The translations under genes were made by a program, and so were the position numbers. A stretch of 64,000 bases of DNA from Ooceraea biroi (taxonomy: Eukaryota > Arthropoda > Insecta > Hymenoptera > Formicidae): assembly GCF_003672135.1 (NCBI RefSeq), contig NC_039515.1, positions 12,400,001-12,464,000 of the forward strand, read 5' to 3'. The number at the start of each line of letters is the position of its first letter. Position 1 is the first letter of the stretch. The notes under the pieces are model-generated. The model did not search any database and was not told the DNA's origin. It was given only the letters and a program-made list of their open reading frames with translations. This document shows, in pieces, positions 26,970 through 38,900 of the stretch.

Positions 26970-27210
26970 TACGCATCGCGCAATTTAATGTTTGAAATCT
27001 CTGGACTTTGGTATGCTCGTCCGTCGGCCTGTCACAGGCTGCAATCTTTCCCCTTTGGTTGTCGAAGTATGGTCGCCGGACGTCGGAGTTAAAAGGGGCC
27101 TCCGCGAGAGAGACCGACGGTCAGCTCGGAATGGAATGTGTCTGCACGGATTCTAGACTGAACTGGTTCCCATGTTTCTTCGATCAAACTGAACGGACCA
27201 CCATCGATTG
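26970..27210. promoter_or_regulatory. GC-richer intronic block, possible enhancer
   Basis: About 240 bp with higher GC than the rest of the intron, including CCGGACGTCGGAG and CGCGAGAGAGACCGACGG. Frames in it have no Hox-like sequence. Only composition and position within Dfd suggest a regulatory role. Confidence 0.3.
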
Positions 27211-28224
27211 CTACTAGCGTGACTCACAAATATTAACATCAACATGCCACTACGAGATATTCTTTTTTTTCGAATGCTCATGTGCAATTCGTTCAATGTG
27301 TTTTAGTAACGTTCGATTATTCTCTGAAGTACTTTATAGGATATTTTGCAGGATATTATTGTTGTCCAATGTCTACGGTATTTGAATGTTTCCATCACGT
27401 TGCAATTAATTGGGCGATATCGTTTACTTCTAACACGTACGATAAAATGTAATCGTACATGTTTGGCGAGAGAATTATCAAATCACTTGACTTTGAAGCC
27501 AGCTCGTGGGTTGTGGAAGATGATCTATCGTCTCCGTAATTTTTTTTAGATGTTACTTAGCGGGACCAATGCGCATGTACGCTTCGCACTTTTTATCCTC
27601 ATGAATTTGCATACGCATATTTTCTACCTCTACAATTCTATCGGCGTATCTTGCGGATTGATCAGATTACAAAAGTCACTTCAGCCGACTTTGATGCCAT
27701 TCAAAACGGCCATGACGTGACGAATGGTGACATAGTATAAAAAATGTTATCCGCATAAAATATCTCTGCAGATATCAGCGTGAGGAATATTTAATAGTTA
27801 GAGTAATATCCATACAAAATATAATGAATCTGCTTTTTTGTCATTGTTGAAGCAGCTTACGATTCAGCCATTAGTACTCGCGTACTTGCATCTTGCGGTT
27901 CCAAGAGAAAGAAAACGATTTTTGTAGTGAGTTATCTCACACATTGCAATTTCTTTCACAAAACTTATTATTAGGCTCCTTTGTGAACAAATAGGCATGA
28001 AATGCACAACGAAAAGATTACGAAGAAACTTTGCCACACACAGTGAACAAAACAACGACACGATGAAACGCGTTCAGTAAGATTATTCAGATGTTTATTT
28101 ACATCTTACATTGTATATCTTATGAGGTAAAGAGGAAAGTCTCCGGAAACGGAAGTGAAAGAATATGCCGTTATCTGCAATTTCTCCATATTAATATACC
28201 TGGACGTTTATTTCATTCTTACAG

Positions 28225-28913
28225 CGAATGGCTCGTACCAACCTGGCATGGAGCCAAAGCGACAGAGGACCGCTTACACAAGGCACCAGATACTCGAGCT
28301 GGAGAAAGAATTCCACTACAATAGGTACCTGACGAGACGACGACGGATCGAGATCGCTCATTGCCTGGTCCTGTCCGAGCGACAGATCAAAATCTGGTTT
28401 CAAAATCGCCGTATGAAATGGAAGAAGGATCACAAGCTGCCGAACACGAAGAACGTGCGCAGAAAGAACGCGAACGGTCAAGCGCCATCAGCGACTACGG
28501 CGAAGTCAGCAAAGGCCTCGACGACGCGGGGCAAGTCCGGCACAGGCAACAACAATAGCCAAAGGAAAAACAACAACAACTCGCCATCGAGCGGTATGGA
28601 GAACAGCCTGGACTCGAACATCGGCCACGACATGGGCGAAGTTCATGGGGTCACCTCCAGTCTTCCTCATCCTGTTGGTGTGGTCCACCCAAGCTTTCAA
28701 GGTCACCCTCATTCTCTGGCTCATCTCCAAACACAGCTGAGTCATCACGTGGGTGGAATAATGGACGGTCCGACGGGAGGACCATTGGGACACATAAGTT
28801 CCGGAAGTATCAGTCCTCTCGCGCCGGCTACCAGCCCTCCTGGATTGTCGCAAGTATCAGCCCCCGTAACGCCATCAGCGATAAAATCCGATTACGGGCT
28901 CACGGCACTGTAA
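28225..28913 (+). CDS. Dfd: Deformed (Dfd) Hox protein, coding exon 2 with homeodomain
   Basis: Completes codon 294 and encodes residues 295-522, ending with TAA at 28911-28913. The homeodomain spans residues 304-363 (28254-28433). It starts PKRQRTAYTRHQ and contains the helix-3 motif KIWFQNRRMKWKK with the invariant W48, F49, N51 and R53. RTAYTRHQILELEKEF and the following KLPNTKNV are diagnostic of the Dfd/Hox4 group rather than Scr or Antp. Position 37 is Cys and position 60 His, where I recall Thr and Asn in Drosophila Dfd. A basic Asn/Ser-rich region follows (about 365-410), then a His/Gly/Pro-rich region, and the C-terminus IKSDYGLTAL (513-522) matches the conserved Dfd tail. Together the exons give 522 residues, a normal length, with no frameshift. 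Confidence 0.98.
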
Positions 28914-29074
28914 CATCCGTTCCAGGGGATGTACTCGATCACATGACTTGATAACTGCAATTGACAGTGCCGGTTGATCCGCCCTCTGCGGATAATTCAT
29001 TGTTTCTTCTCACGTAATTGTATATTTATTGCGGATTGCGTGAATATATATTATAGTTTGAGTTTCTCCTCACA

Positions 29075-29080
29075 AATAAA
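29075..29080 (+). terminator. Proximal polyadenylation signal AATAAA for Dfd
   Basis: First canonical hexamer after the Dfd stop, 162 bases downstream. Use would produce a very short 3' UTR. Confidence 0.4.
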
Positions 29081-30367
29081 CTTGTAAGATCAAATGTACA
29101 GCAGAAGATTCCTCAAATCATAGTATAGCTCTTTTAAACGAAATCAACGCATTTTCAAGTTACGAAAAACAGTAAATTCAGTTTACTAAGTATGGCACGA
29201 TAGTTTACTGGCAATCATTAAAGATTTCAGTAAATTGCGAGCATGTGCGTGCTACTGAATCAGTTAGTGATGTTCTCGCTGATTCACTTTAAGAAAGAGC
29301 TTTTTTAAGCTTTTAGACTGCTGATTGACGAATTAAACTTGTGAACGAACATTTCAACATTTTCTTAGTATGCTTTTCTTGTGTCATCTTATTTTTTTAT
29401 ATTCTCATTTTTAATAATTTCTTCTCAAGACTTGTAATTCAAAACGCGCGAATAATCATCCACTTCCGCCATTCGCATAATAGTACCAAAACAAAAAAAA
29501 TCGATATTTCATGAAATGCAAATTATATGTATACAATCATACATATACAATTTGCATATGTATATATGAGTCGATTACGTGTATGTATATATTAGTGTAA
29601 AGAAGATTTTATTGTAACGTTATTAAATAGTATTTACATTTCGTATATTCTTGTCTAAGTGTTATCAATGTTTTGCATTATAGATAAAAAGTGGATTTTC
29701 GAAAAAAACTTTTGTTCATCATATAATTTTTTGCAAAAAGTATTAGAAATCATATTTCAAAGATGATTCTTTAACATATATTACTTCATGTAATCTTTAT
29801 CATCTATTCGAAGAGCAACCTTTATTATCGAGAACAAGATATTTCAAGGAACATCTTGGAACACTTGAAGATAACGGAAATTAATGAAAAAAGTATCATA
29901 AAACTTGAACACATCCTTCCGCAAAAAAAACTATACGTTGTAAATAATTCGGAATGATAGTATATATTTTTACTGAGAGAAGCAAAACCAGGAATGACCA
30001 ATAATAATTAGGGTACAATTACACGGTGGATGAATCGGAAGTTGTACTGTTAAGCGAGTAGTAATCAAACGATTAATGCACAGAACCGCTGTGACGATAT
30101 ACCAAAACAATATTATTAAATATAAGCAGTAGAGCTAAAACCTTAAGGTACATTAATTCTAAAGGATTTAGAATGAGAGTGTAATTAGTGGCAGAACATA
30201 GGAAGTAAGTATATGAATTTTGAAGTCGATCTATAAATGTGACGTCGTACCCTTTGCTATAATTATCAATTGTATATAGCATGTACGATAAGAAATGTAA
30301 TTGGGCACACATCAATGCTTATGTTTATATTGATCGTAACGATCGCTGAACTATACAACGTCAAGTA

Positions 30368-30385
30368 AATAAATGAATAAATAAA
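30368..30385 (+). terminator. Clustered distal polyadenylation signals
   Basis: Three AATAAA hexamers at 30368-30373, 30376-30381 and 30380-30385, followed about 25 bases later by a T/G-rich ATTGTGTTT that could be the downstream element. This is the strongest candidate 3' end of Dfd mRNA in the segment. Confidence 0.45.
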
Positions 30386-30522
30386 TGTTTCGTAATTTAC
30401 AATATAACATTGTGTTTCCAGATCATATTCCCATTCTTTATTTAATGTTATCCATTGTCATTTTCGCACACAAGTAGTAGTTTTCTGTGCAAGTGTACGC
30501 GATGGCTTCTGGTATTAATTAT

Positions 30523-30730
30523 TGGATTATTAACTAAATAATTCAGGTTGCGTCTACAGTGCAATACAAATATTGTAGCGATGTTTTGGAGAATTTTGTT
30601 TTTTGATTTTTAAAGGTACCTATATCCTGCAATAAAGTTAATATACGACAAACCATGTTGCGCTGTCATAAGTATGTGTTTGATTCATCACTATTTAGAC
30701 GCAACCCGGATTACTTAATTAATGACCTAA
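30523..30730 (+). mobile_element. MITE family A, copy 5
   Basis: The left terminus TTGGATTATTAACTAAATAA and the right terminus GGATTACTTAATTAATGACC followed by TA are the inverted repeats; GTTGCGTCT and AGACGCAAC extend them inward. Shared interior words include GTAGCGATGTTTTGGAGAAT, ATACGACAAACCATGTTG and GTGTTTGATTCATC. It lies just beyond the likely Dfd 3' end and is the only copy downstream of Dfd. Confidence 0.88.
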
Positions 30731-33300
30731 TATTGTTCTTAATTTTTCTGCACTATTTATTATTCCGATAGAAAACGCCGTTAATCAAGGCTTGTTATCC
30801 TAAGTTTTGACATTATCTCTTTTCTATTTAGATATACATACTGGCATTACATTATGTCCATAATGTACTATTCCCATTCTAGCTTCAACGATAGCTAAAA
30901 ACGTGACCTCAATATTGCATATAAAATAAATTTATTAATTTACGTCAATTTCATTATTTCATGGTTTATTACACTTTGTTATGTTTAACAATAGCAAGAA
31001 TAATGAGTTAGGAAAAATTGGTACCACAATTTGAGAGATGGAAGCTATTGGATATATTACACCAAATATAATTCTGCTTAATAGAAAAATCAGCAATCTT
31101 CCATGCATATGCTTTCATATAATTTACTAGTATCACAAGAGCATTATGGTGTATTTTAGATATTTACGGTTCCTTGTACCCCCTCTTGCCACCATATATA
31201 TCATCATGTAGGGGCGCCCATGCGTGCGACGTTGCCGTAGCGGCGCATGCGCGAGCATGTGCGTGATTGCCGCAGCCCGGGGCAAAAGATACCTCACAGC
31301 AGCTCCAAAGAAGGGTGGCACCCGGAAAGCGAATGGGGGGCCGCCCGTGTAGTTCTGCCTCCGCCCATGCCGTGAACATCCCGGCCAACTACCTAGATGT
31401 GTTGCTACCAACCGGGTTCCAAAGTCAGACATGTTATGGCGTGAACCAAGGTCGCTGAGGAGCATACTATTAATTCAATCATGGTGTTTTAGAAAAATGT
31501 TAATACACAATTCCTGTCTTATGTAATATCATGCTATTCATACAGTTTTCTTCATTCATATAACGATAAATTTCAAAAGTTCGAACAATAATGGGAGATG
31601 AATAATATCCTGCTGATTGATCATAATCATAACACCATTGATCTTTGTTTCGTTACTGTGATGAAAATGATGTCCATTAATTTTATAATTCTAGCTATTA
31701 TTTCATAAATTTGTATCTCATAAAACTTAACTATATTTATAGTTGTGCATGTCCCTAATCGCTTATTTACTTCACATTAAAATATAACTTTTACATATTT
31801 ATAAATGATTTATTATCGTAATAGTTAGTAATTAAAATAAATATAGGACTATAAGTTTATAACGTAGGAAAGCACACATGGTCTTTATTCTAGTCGTAAA
31901 ACACATATATTCTATCAACACAAGACGATACGATTAATGGCAAGCTTCCAAGCAAGTAGGAAGGAAGTACACAAGGGCCGCTAATTGCAAGTTCTATATA
32001 GTGTTGTCTGCTTGCTATCCGTGGGTAGATAAACCATAAGTTTCGATGTTAAACAGCTTCGCTAACTACTCTCGGATGTGGATTAGTTGGAAATTATTGT
32101 AGACGTTTCGGCCAGGTTTATTGTTCTAAAATGAAACAAGACAATACAAAATTGATTACAGTTATTGGGAATAATAGTAGTAAGTTCTTTGATTAGAGAC
32201 AAAGAGAGAGGAAGAGTACGAGAGAGAAATTGGTTAAAAATTCTATTATTTGCAATAGTTATGAGAATGTGTTCTTCATTTTTGTAAAGCATACAAGATT
32301 CTATGTAGTATTCTATCAAATATTTTTATGAGTGCATTCATATAATTTTTCGAAATGGATAAAAATCCGCAATTATGCCTGTCGATCATAAATTTCAAAT
32401 CAATGTACTTTTTTCATTTATATTTAATCATAAACACATATTTAAATAGTTAAAGTAATGTTGTAAAACTTGTTTAGATACTTTTAAAACTCTGAAATAT
32501 TTTTTCGGATATTACTCATCCATTATCTTGATTGCTCAGTAAAAGAAAAGGAATCGGTAAAAGCTAGAACATGGAAAGTTATTGATTCATAAATATTAAT
32601 GTTACAATTCTCTTTCCATACCGATTGCTATCTTGATGATTGTTATCAAAACAATCGTTATAGTCACATAGTCAATTTATACATCAATATTTTAACTCTT
32701 ATTGATTCTTCTTTCATCGAGATACTTCTAAAACTCAGAGAGCTTCTTCATTTTCTCCATCAGATCGCTATTTATTTTGCACATATTCCTACGTACGAGT
32801 AGTCGACTGATGCATTTCCGGGCCATCTTTTCGTTCACTGCTGTAACACCCACATATTGCGTCCCCATATCCGTTCCCTTAAAGACAAATGATGTATATG
32901 TGCTGGTCATTTCGTCTATATCCGCATCACAATCGCTGTGATCTACAACCTGTACGGCGCTGAATATGAAGTGGGTGGTCGTTGAATTGCTCGTTTAGCG
33001 AGTACGGAGACAGACAACAAGAATTTCGCACGAGCTGCGTCATATCTCTTATTATTGTCAAGACTTAACCGCTGTGCGACCACACACTTTGCATTCAGAG
33101 ATCGCGCGGATTACGAAACACTGAATACTACTTTTTCCGAATATCAATTAAACCTCTGATAATACAGTACTAAGAAGCCTTTCTACAATTGCTTCCAAAA
33201 TTCCAGGTACCGGAAGTCAAGTAGTTCAGCTCGGAAGCGTACCCGCGACTACTCGCATTCGAAAATTCCAAAAATGATACAAGATGGATCTGGTGTGAAC
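30731..33300. other. Intergenic DNA downstream of Dfd
   Basis: Mostly AT-rich with a GC-rich patch at about 31190-31450 that keeps several frames open on both strands; none has a known domain. A diverged 5S-rRNA-like segment lies near 32006-32104. No gene is supported. Confidence 0.45.
32006..32104 (+). pseudogene. Possible diverged 5S rRNA-like or 5S-derived SINE fragment
   Basis: A GTCTGC start and a GTAGAC end could form the terminal stem. In order between them lie GTTAAACAGCTTCG (compare the box A region of 5S genes) and TACTCTCGGATGTGG (compare the TACTTGGATGGG box C region). The segment is about 20 bases shorter than a 5S gene and heavily substituted. It may be a decayed pseudogene, a 5S-derived SINE head, or coincidence. 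Confidence 0.25.
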
Positions 33301-34960
33301 GGTCCCCATCAGATGTAATTGGAGGGGATTAACGAGTCACGACTCCATTTATCAGCCACCGTAATTACAAAGCATCTCTCTCGGTCCCGCCACCCCTAGC
33401 CGACCTACCCTTGCCTCGCTCGCGCGCTCTCGCCGCATCGCTTTCCCGCTTGCTCCGCCGACTGACTGACATCCCCCAAAGACAGTCTCGCATCTCAAAT
33501 ACACATTCGCCTGTAACTAAAGATAACAGGCAGCACCGTGTCATCGAAGGGTGCCGGGCGCGAAATTAGATTTAAATCCACCGCACGGACGTTGCGCGGA
33601 AATATTTGATCTCTGCGCGCCATTAATTGCCGTTTCCGTTGAGCGGTGATCGCGAAGCGGACGAAGACGAGCTCGAGAGGAGGAGTACCGCCGGTGGCTC
33701 ATTTTGATTTCGTGAAATCAGATAATGAATCGACCGCCGTAGCACGCAGCACAGTAGCAGCCTGACGACACGCGCCGGTGATCGAACGGGAGTCTCGAGG
33801 AGCTGACATGGGCGGCCACGTCCATCTCTAGAATTAATTAAAACCATCGGACCGAAAGGGACATGTATTTTTATCTACGGCTAGTCTCTGTGACGCGTTC
33901 TGCCACCGAGTAGCTGGGTATAAAGGGAAGAAGAGTACGCTGCTACTGTCATCACGTTCTGCTGTAGATAATCTTCGGTGCCAGCTCCGGTTCACAATGT
34001 CGTATATCTCGTACCGTTAATTTTGTTACGCGATGCCTCATGAATATTACCGAGATGCGCAGTAGCGATGTAAGTGATATTAACGTGCGAAACGAATGGC
34101 CAATAATATTGCTGGTACTGCCTCGGATTCCGCTGAACGTCGGACGCGGTATGCGTGTCTAACTTGGAACGAAATTTGGACTTGCGACACGATGTCTGAT
34201 GAGCAATTTTGTAATTTCAGTTTCGTCGATTAAATTGATTCCAATGGCGATATATTTTTAGCTCCCAACTGTGATAATGCTACCTGAAGGTTGCACACCA
34301 ACAATAAGCACCACGAAGTGCCACTATTACGAGAAGCCGTCGACGGTACCTGTCGCTAGTCGCTGCCTCTGTATAGAAAAGGAAAAAGAGGGAAAAAGAA
34401 GAAGGAAGACGAACAGAGAAAGAGAGAGAGAGAGAGAGAAAGAGAGAGGGAAAGAGAGAAGGAGATAGAAAGAAGGAAAGAGAGAGAAGAAGAGAAATAG
34501 AGAATGAGAACGACAGACTGGGCGGCGCAAAGGCTTCGACTCGCAAGCCGCACGTTCATTAATCTTGATCGGATCAGTCGAGATAGCGGCGAGCTGTTTC
34601 GGAAACCCTCTCCTACCACCCCTTCTCATCAAGTCCCCTAGTACCATCGCCTCCACCTTCTCCTTCACCTCTCCTCCTCTTCCTCCTTCTCCTTCACCTC
34701 CTCGCCATCCACCTCTTTCTCCTCATCCTCCATGTCTCTCAGCTCCTTTTTCTTCTGCTTCTCGAACTCTTTCCTGCAGGACCCTGCCCTCCGCTCGGTT
34801 CACCCGAAAGTTAAGAGCGAGGAAACCCTCAGAACGGATCGACAGCACGCCGTGGCGAGGGCGCCCGAAGGTTTTAATTCCACGCGCTGACCAATTTCCT
34901 CCGCGTCCGAATCACGGGATATCTCCGGGATTCTTAGAACTATAGAACCAGATTCTTAAC
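33300..34960. promoter_or_regulatory. GC-rich block with purine and pyrimidine tracts, candidate regulatory region
   Basis: CpG-rich sequence spans about 33360-33860, followed by moderate-GC sequence, a purine tract around 34375-34503 containing (GA)n, and a pyrimidine-rich tract at 34600-34760. Open frames here translate into Ser/Leu/Phe- or Arg/Glu-rich low complexity and are not coding. TAAT-type motifs such as CATTAATTGCCG near 33622 could bind homeodomain proteins. A distal enhancer or noncoding-RNA promoter is possible but unproven. Confidence 0.35.
34419..34440. repeat. (GA)n microsatellite
   Basis: About ten GA units within a longer purine-only stretch (34375-34503) of AGAGAAAGAG type. 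Confidence 0.85.
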
Positions 34961-37305
34961 TCGCCGACGCAATTTGTTGAAATTCTTAGCTGTCTGGTGC
35001 GGGCATGCAGAGAAAGACAAGCTTACGTTTAGATGAAATGTGAATCTAACTGTCGTTATTTAGCTTTAAGTATTTAGAAATTTAGAATAATCAAAATAAC
35101 CGAAGCTAAATAATAATATTTAAAACTGTTGCTTAAATTTAAATGATACAAATATTCTTCTTATATTAATTTTATCTTTCTAATTAAATTTCGAAAGAAG
35201 CTTTCATTATATCGTGATAGATTTACGTTTAAAAAAATATAACACATGGTTTTAATCATTCACAGATTAGTGAATATATTAAGCAATTCAATTCTGAGTA
35301 GATTATATGCTAATCCTTCTGTTTCTATCTCATTCTTTGCTTATAATCTATTAAAATGTTTTTTGCTTCTTTGGAAACGTGATGGATCTTGTTTTCAATT
35401 TAGTAGAGCCCCAACTGCAACTACTATAATGCTCCGCACGATCTACTCGCGGAATAGCAATGAGCTTCCACCCTGGTTGACGAATTATGAGCAGCTGTAG
35501 TGATCAAAGAATTTGTGCACGTAAATTGATTATATATTGTAATATTGAATACCTTTTTTTATTATATATTATTATATGCCTTTTTCCTAAACGATAGTCA
35601 ATTTTCAATAGAAATATTCAACAACTATATGATCTACTGGTAACGAGTGTTTTATGTAGTAACTTTCCTAAAGCTTTCGTGGCAACTGTTAAGTGACCGC
35701 TAATATCACAACCTTAGTCCGCTATAAGCATCCCTCTTCAACGCTAACCGAATTGGGTATTAACGCCCTTCATGTAATTAATCCCATAATCCTGTAGACG
35801 TGTCTTGTGCCTCGTAGACAGAAAAGAGATAGACAGAGAAGTACGTTATTTATCTTTACTTTTATCAAGATAATTTGGTATATAGTATAATATATATTAC
35901 GTACGTGTTTAGTTTTAATAAATTGATACTCATAAATTCACAATAGTTTTGTGTTGATTTTAAAGTCTCCAAACAAATGTTCATCTTAACTATAAAATTA
36001 AATCTATTCGTTTATCATATTCGTCAATAAACAACTCAGAATTGCTGAAATTCTGACTTACGAAGTTATCGGATAAAAAGAAACGCCGCGTATTTTGTGA
36101 CGCGCAGAGAATCGCCATTTCGAGGTCCTATTCACAGCTGCTCTTTTTCCATCCCACTCATCTTGATCTTTTGTGGTAGCCTGTTGGAAGTACAAGGCAT
36201 TAACAATGTAGTCACGAGTTACAATTATTCACGGTAAATGAAGTTGTTCAAGAAATACCCCAATTCACCAATAAATACACATTATTCGACATAAGAGCTT
36301 TACATAGAAAATTGTAAAATATTTCGGTGTTATCTAAAAACATAAAAATGTAATTATTTAATCAAACTGCAATAATAAGAAAATAACTGTTTTTGTAGAA
36401 ACAACATATCTCTTATTATGACAAATTCTGAAAATGGATAAATGTTTCGATATATTTCGATATATTTCTCATAAATATGTGTCTAACATGAAGAGATTTC
36501 GCATCTCCCAACATAATGAAGAACGGTTCCAAGAACCGCCCCAAACTATTTCATTCGGTATGCAAGAACATCCTGTGATATTAGTAGTATTAGTAGTAGA
36601 GTAGTACAATATGGATTGGACAATATTGGAATAAAGGATGGTTCAGTTTCTACCTAACGTCCTACTATTCATGTACTTTCCTCTTTATGTGCTTATTATA
36701 GTTGCTAGGCTAATGGCAAAAAACTTGTGCTGTTTTTTCTTGAGTTAATCTGAAAATCTCAAAATTTTACTATAATTATAGTTTGCAATTTTACTCTTTC
36801 TGTGACAAAATATATCTAAGTAAAATGAAATACCGTGTGACAAGATGTTAGATTTCTCATTAATATTACAAGATAATAATGCAAGTTGCGTATAAATAGA
36901 GTCTTTCTGTATAATAACGAACTAAGTTTGAATCAGCGGGCCCTTGTTATATGGATCGATTCCCCCTTAAATTGTCAATTTTATCTTGTTATCCGGATAA
37001 CGAACGAGTCCGTAAACAGAGCCTGATAGACGCTTAAAACAAACCCTTAATTGAATTCACACTTAGTCACTCTGCTTCGCTTACGAAAGAGCAGAGTCAT
37101 CCGACACAGATTTTTTTCTGCCTTCTGCACCCCCTTGCTTTGAATAACCTACTGCATCGCTACTACTTAAATGAGATACGTAGTGATAGTAAATTAAATG
37201 TCAAATTGCTTTCTCACTTTTTGAAGAACCCTCCTAACTTTTAATGTAATTTGCGTAGACTTCCTCCATATTATGGCGCTTTACTTTATTTATCGAAACA
37301 TAACG
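34961..37305. other. AT-rich intergenic DNA
   Basis: No supported gene or element. A small TAGTAGTATTAGTAGTAGAG repeat lies at about 36584-36605 and a duplicated TTTCGATATA at about 36446-36470. Confidence 0.45.
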
Positions 37306-37311
37306 TACATA

Positions 37312-37556
37312 CACTACCGTCAAAAAGTTTAAGACCAAAGTAACAAATAGAGATTCAGATAGAAATAACATGACATTTCTTCTGATTGTTTCTTCTTTGA
37401 TAAATAGCTATATGATCATATGATCATATAGCTATTTATCAAAATATTATAATATTATAATATTATAAAAGTAAGTGAGATAACATTATCTTTTGGGGAT
37501 GAAAGTAAATAATTAAATCTATTAATTTCTTTGGTCCTAAAATTTTGAATTTAGTC
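37312..37556. mobile_element. Tc1/mariner-like MITE with palindromic centre
   Basis: The left segment CAAAAAGTTTAAGACCAAAG (from about 37321) is matched in inverse by CTTTGGTCCTAAAATTTTG (about 37530-37548). ACACTACCGTCAAAAAGTTT resembles Tc1-type termini as I know them (inference). The centre holds a perfect palindrome (37396-37443). No coding capacity; exact ends are uncertain. Confidence 0.5.
37396..37443. repeat. 48-bp perfect palindrome
   Basis: The 24 bases 37396-37419 are exactly inverted in 37420-37443, with no spacer; the centre is ATGATCAT/ATGATCAT. Such a perfect palindrome can extrude a cruciform and is normally unstable, so it may be recent. Confidence 0.95.
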
Positions 37557-38400
37557 TATGTCGGCTTCGCAAATCCAAATTTCGTTATAAACACTCCGCT
37601 AATAATGATACTATTCGTAACATTGGTGTGTGTGCTACATAAAAATGTTTCTTATTACATTGTCTTACGTATGCAACATTCTACAAGGTCTTATCGTACT
37701 CGCTATTCCGCGCCTTCGTAGCCGAGTCGTTACATTATTCATGTTTAATATCATCAAGTATTTCATCCCCCTGACTAAAAGCAACCAGCCGCCAGCCACC
37801 ATAGTGGCGGCGCTAATATTGCCAGGAGGGATGGACTCTGATGGACGGACAGCAACGATAACACCTTTGCACGGCATGTAAAGGAAGCTTTTTTTAAAGA
37901 CGGTCCTCGAAATATATTTAAACCTTTCTTGCTGCGTAAACTATTCCGCATTTTACCTTCTAACCCATGTATTCTAATTCTGTTTTAAACAATTGGAGAA
38001 CTTTATAGATTATACTCTACCGTACAATCGTCCCAATTAAACCTAACAGATCTTTAAGTAAACAGCTACAGAAGTCACAATAAATAATTGAGTTAAACGA
38101 AATAAATATCAAATTACATGAAAAATTTTATATTATATATCTTACATCTCGTTTACGATAAAACTATGACATATCAAACCGATTATTTTTCGGAACAAAA
38201 AAGAAATAATCTCTTGAGATTTTTATTATTTCGTAATATGACGTGGCCGAGAGATTTTGAGATTAATGTACAGCAAGAAGCTTGTGCAGTTTGTAACGTT
38301 TTTGCAAGTTTTGCTTTTATGAACGTTTTGAAACGCCGAATTTTTCACAATGAGATCAGTATCTATAACTTCTTGAAAAATCAGTAATGTCGTATACGAA
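37557..38400. other. AT-rich intergenic DNA
   Basis: Nothing supportable. Frames up to about 90 codons (37630-37881, 38118-38387) have no recognisable sequence. Confidence 0.45.
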
Positions 38401-38900
38401 AGATCTTCCTTATTTCGGCGTGTGCATGCAGAGAAGGGGGCACAGCTTTTAATCCCGTCGCGTCAAACAAAATGCGGAAATAGAGTCGAAGGAGTGTGGG
38501 CGTGTCGGTAACGCGGCACGTCGTCAGCGTCGTCCCGACGTCGCCAGGGACGAGTCGCCATCCTCCACGTCCCCATCAGGCTCGCTCCCGTTCCAATTCT
38601 GTCCGACGACCACTATCCACTATCTCCCCCTATTCACCCCACGCTATCACGTATAGGGGACGACGTCAGTGGTTCGGCATCATCCAACCCTGAACCGAAC
38701 TCGCCGACAATACGCCGGAAATTTCACCGAACTGCTCGCGCACACCCGCACCCCGCCGACGGAGCTGACAACGGGCGTCGCTGATTTCCGCGGGGAGCAC
38801 AAGGGCCGACTGCACGTCGGTTAACATCGGGGCGATGCCCCGAAATACAGGCAATTGAATGTTATTATCGACTGCTTTTTGCAGCCCGCATCGCACGTGC
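38400..38900. promoter_or_regulatory. CpG-rich island with a GC hairpin
   Basis: High CpG density (GGCACGTCGTCAGCGTCGTC, CCGACGTCGCC) bounded by AT-rich DNA. A hairpin CGGGGC-GAT-GCCCCG lies at 38828-38842. Possible enhancer or noncoding-RNA promoter; no coding support. Confidence 0.3.

Larger units (their letters stand above)
24978..28224 (+). other. Dfd: Dfd intron (3,247 bp)
   Basis: Bounded by donor GTGAGT at 24978 and acceptor TTTCATTCTTACAG ending at 28224. It contains a TTAA-type MITE at 25196-25433 and a GC-richer block at about 26970-27210 that could be an intronic enhancer. A 73-codon open frame at 25951-26169 includes an internal ATG followed by SSFFAHSAV, but it lacks flanking splice signals I can defend and is not called an exon. 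The rest is AT-rich. Its place between YPWM and the homeodomain is the usual Hox intron position. Confidence 0.9.
28914..30400 (+). other. Dfd: Dfd 3' UTR (extent inferred)
   Basis: AT-rich sequence after the stop. An AATAAA at 29075-29080 would give a short form, and a cluster of three overlapping signals at 30368-30385 a long one of about 1.5 kb. A Pumilio-type TGTAAATA occurs at 29939-29946. I found no perfect 7-base match to the miR-10-5p seed (ACAGGGT) by eye. A minus-strand 80-codon frame at 30073-30315 is read as chance. Confidence 0.5.
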
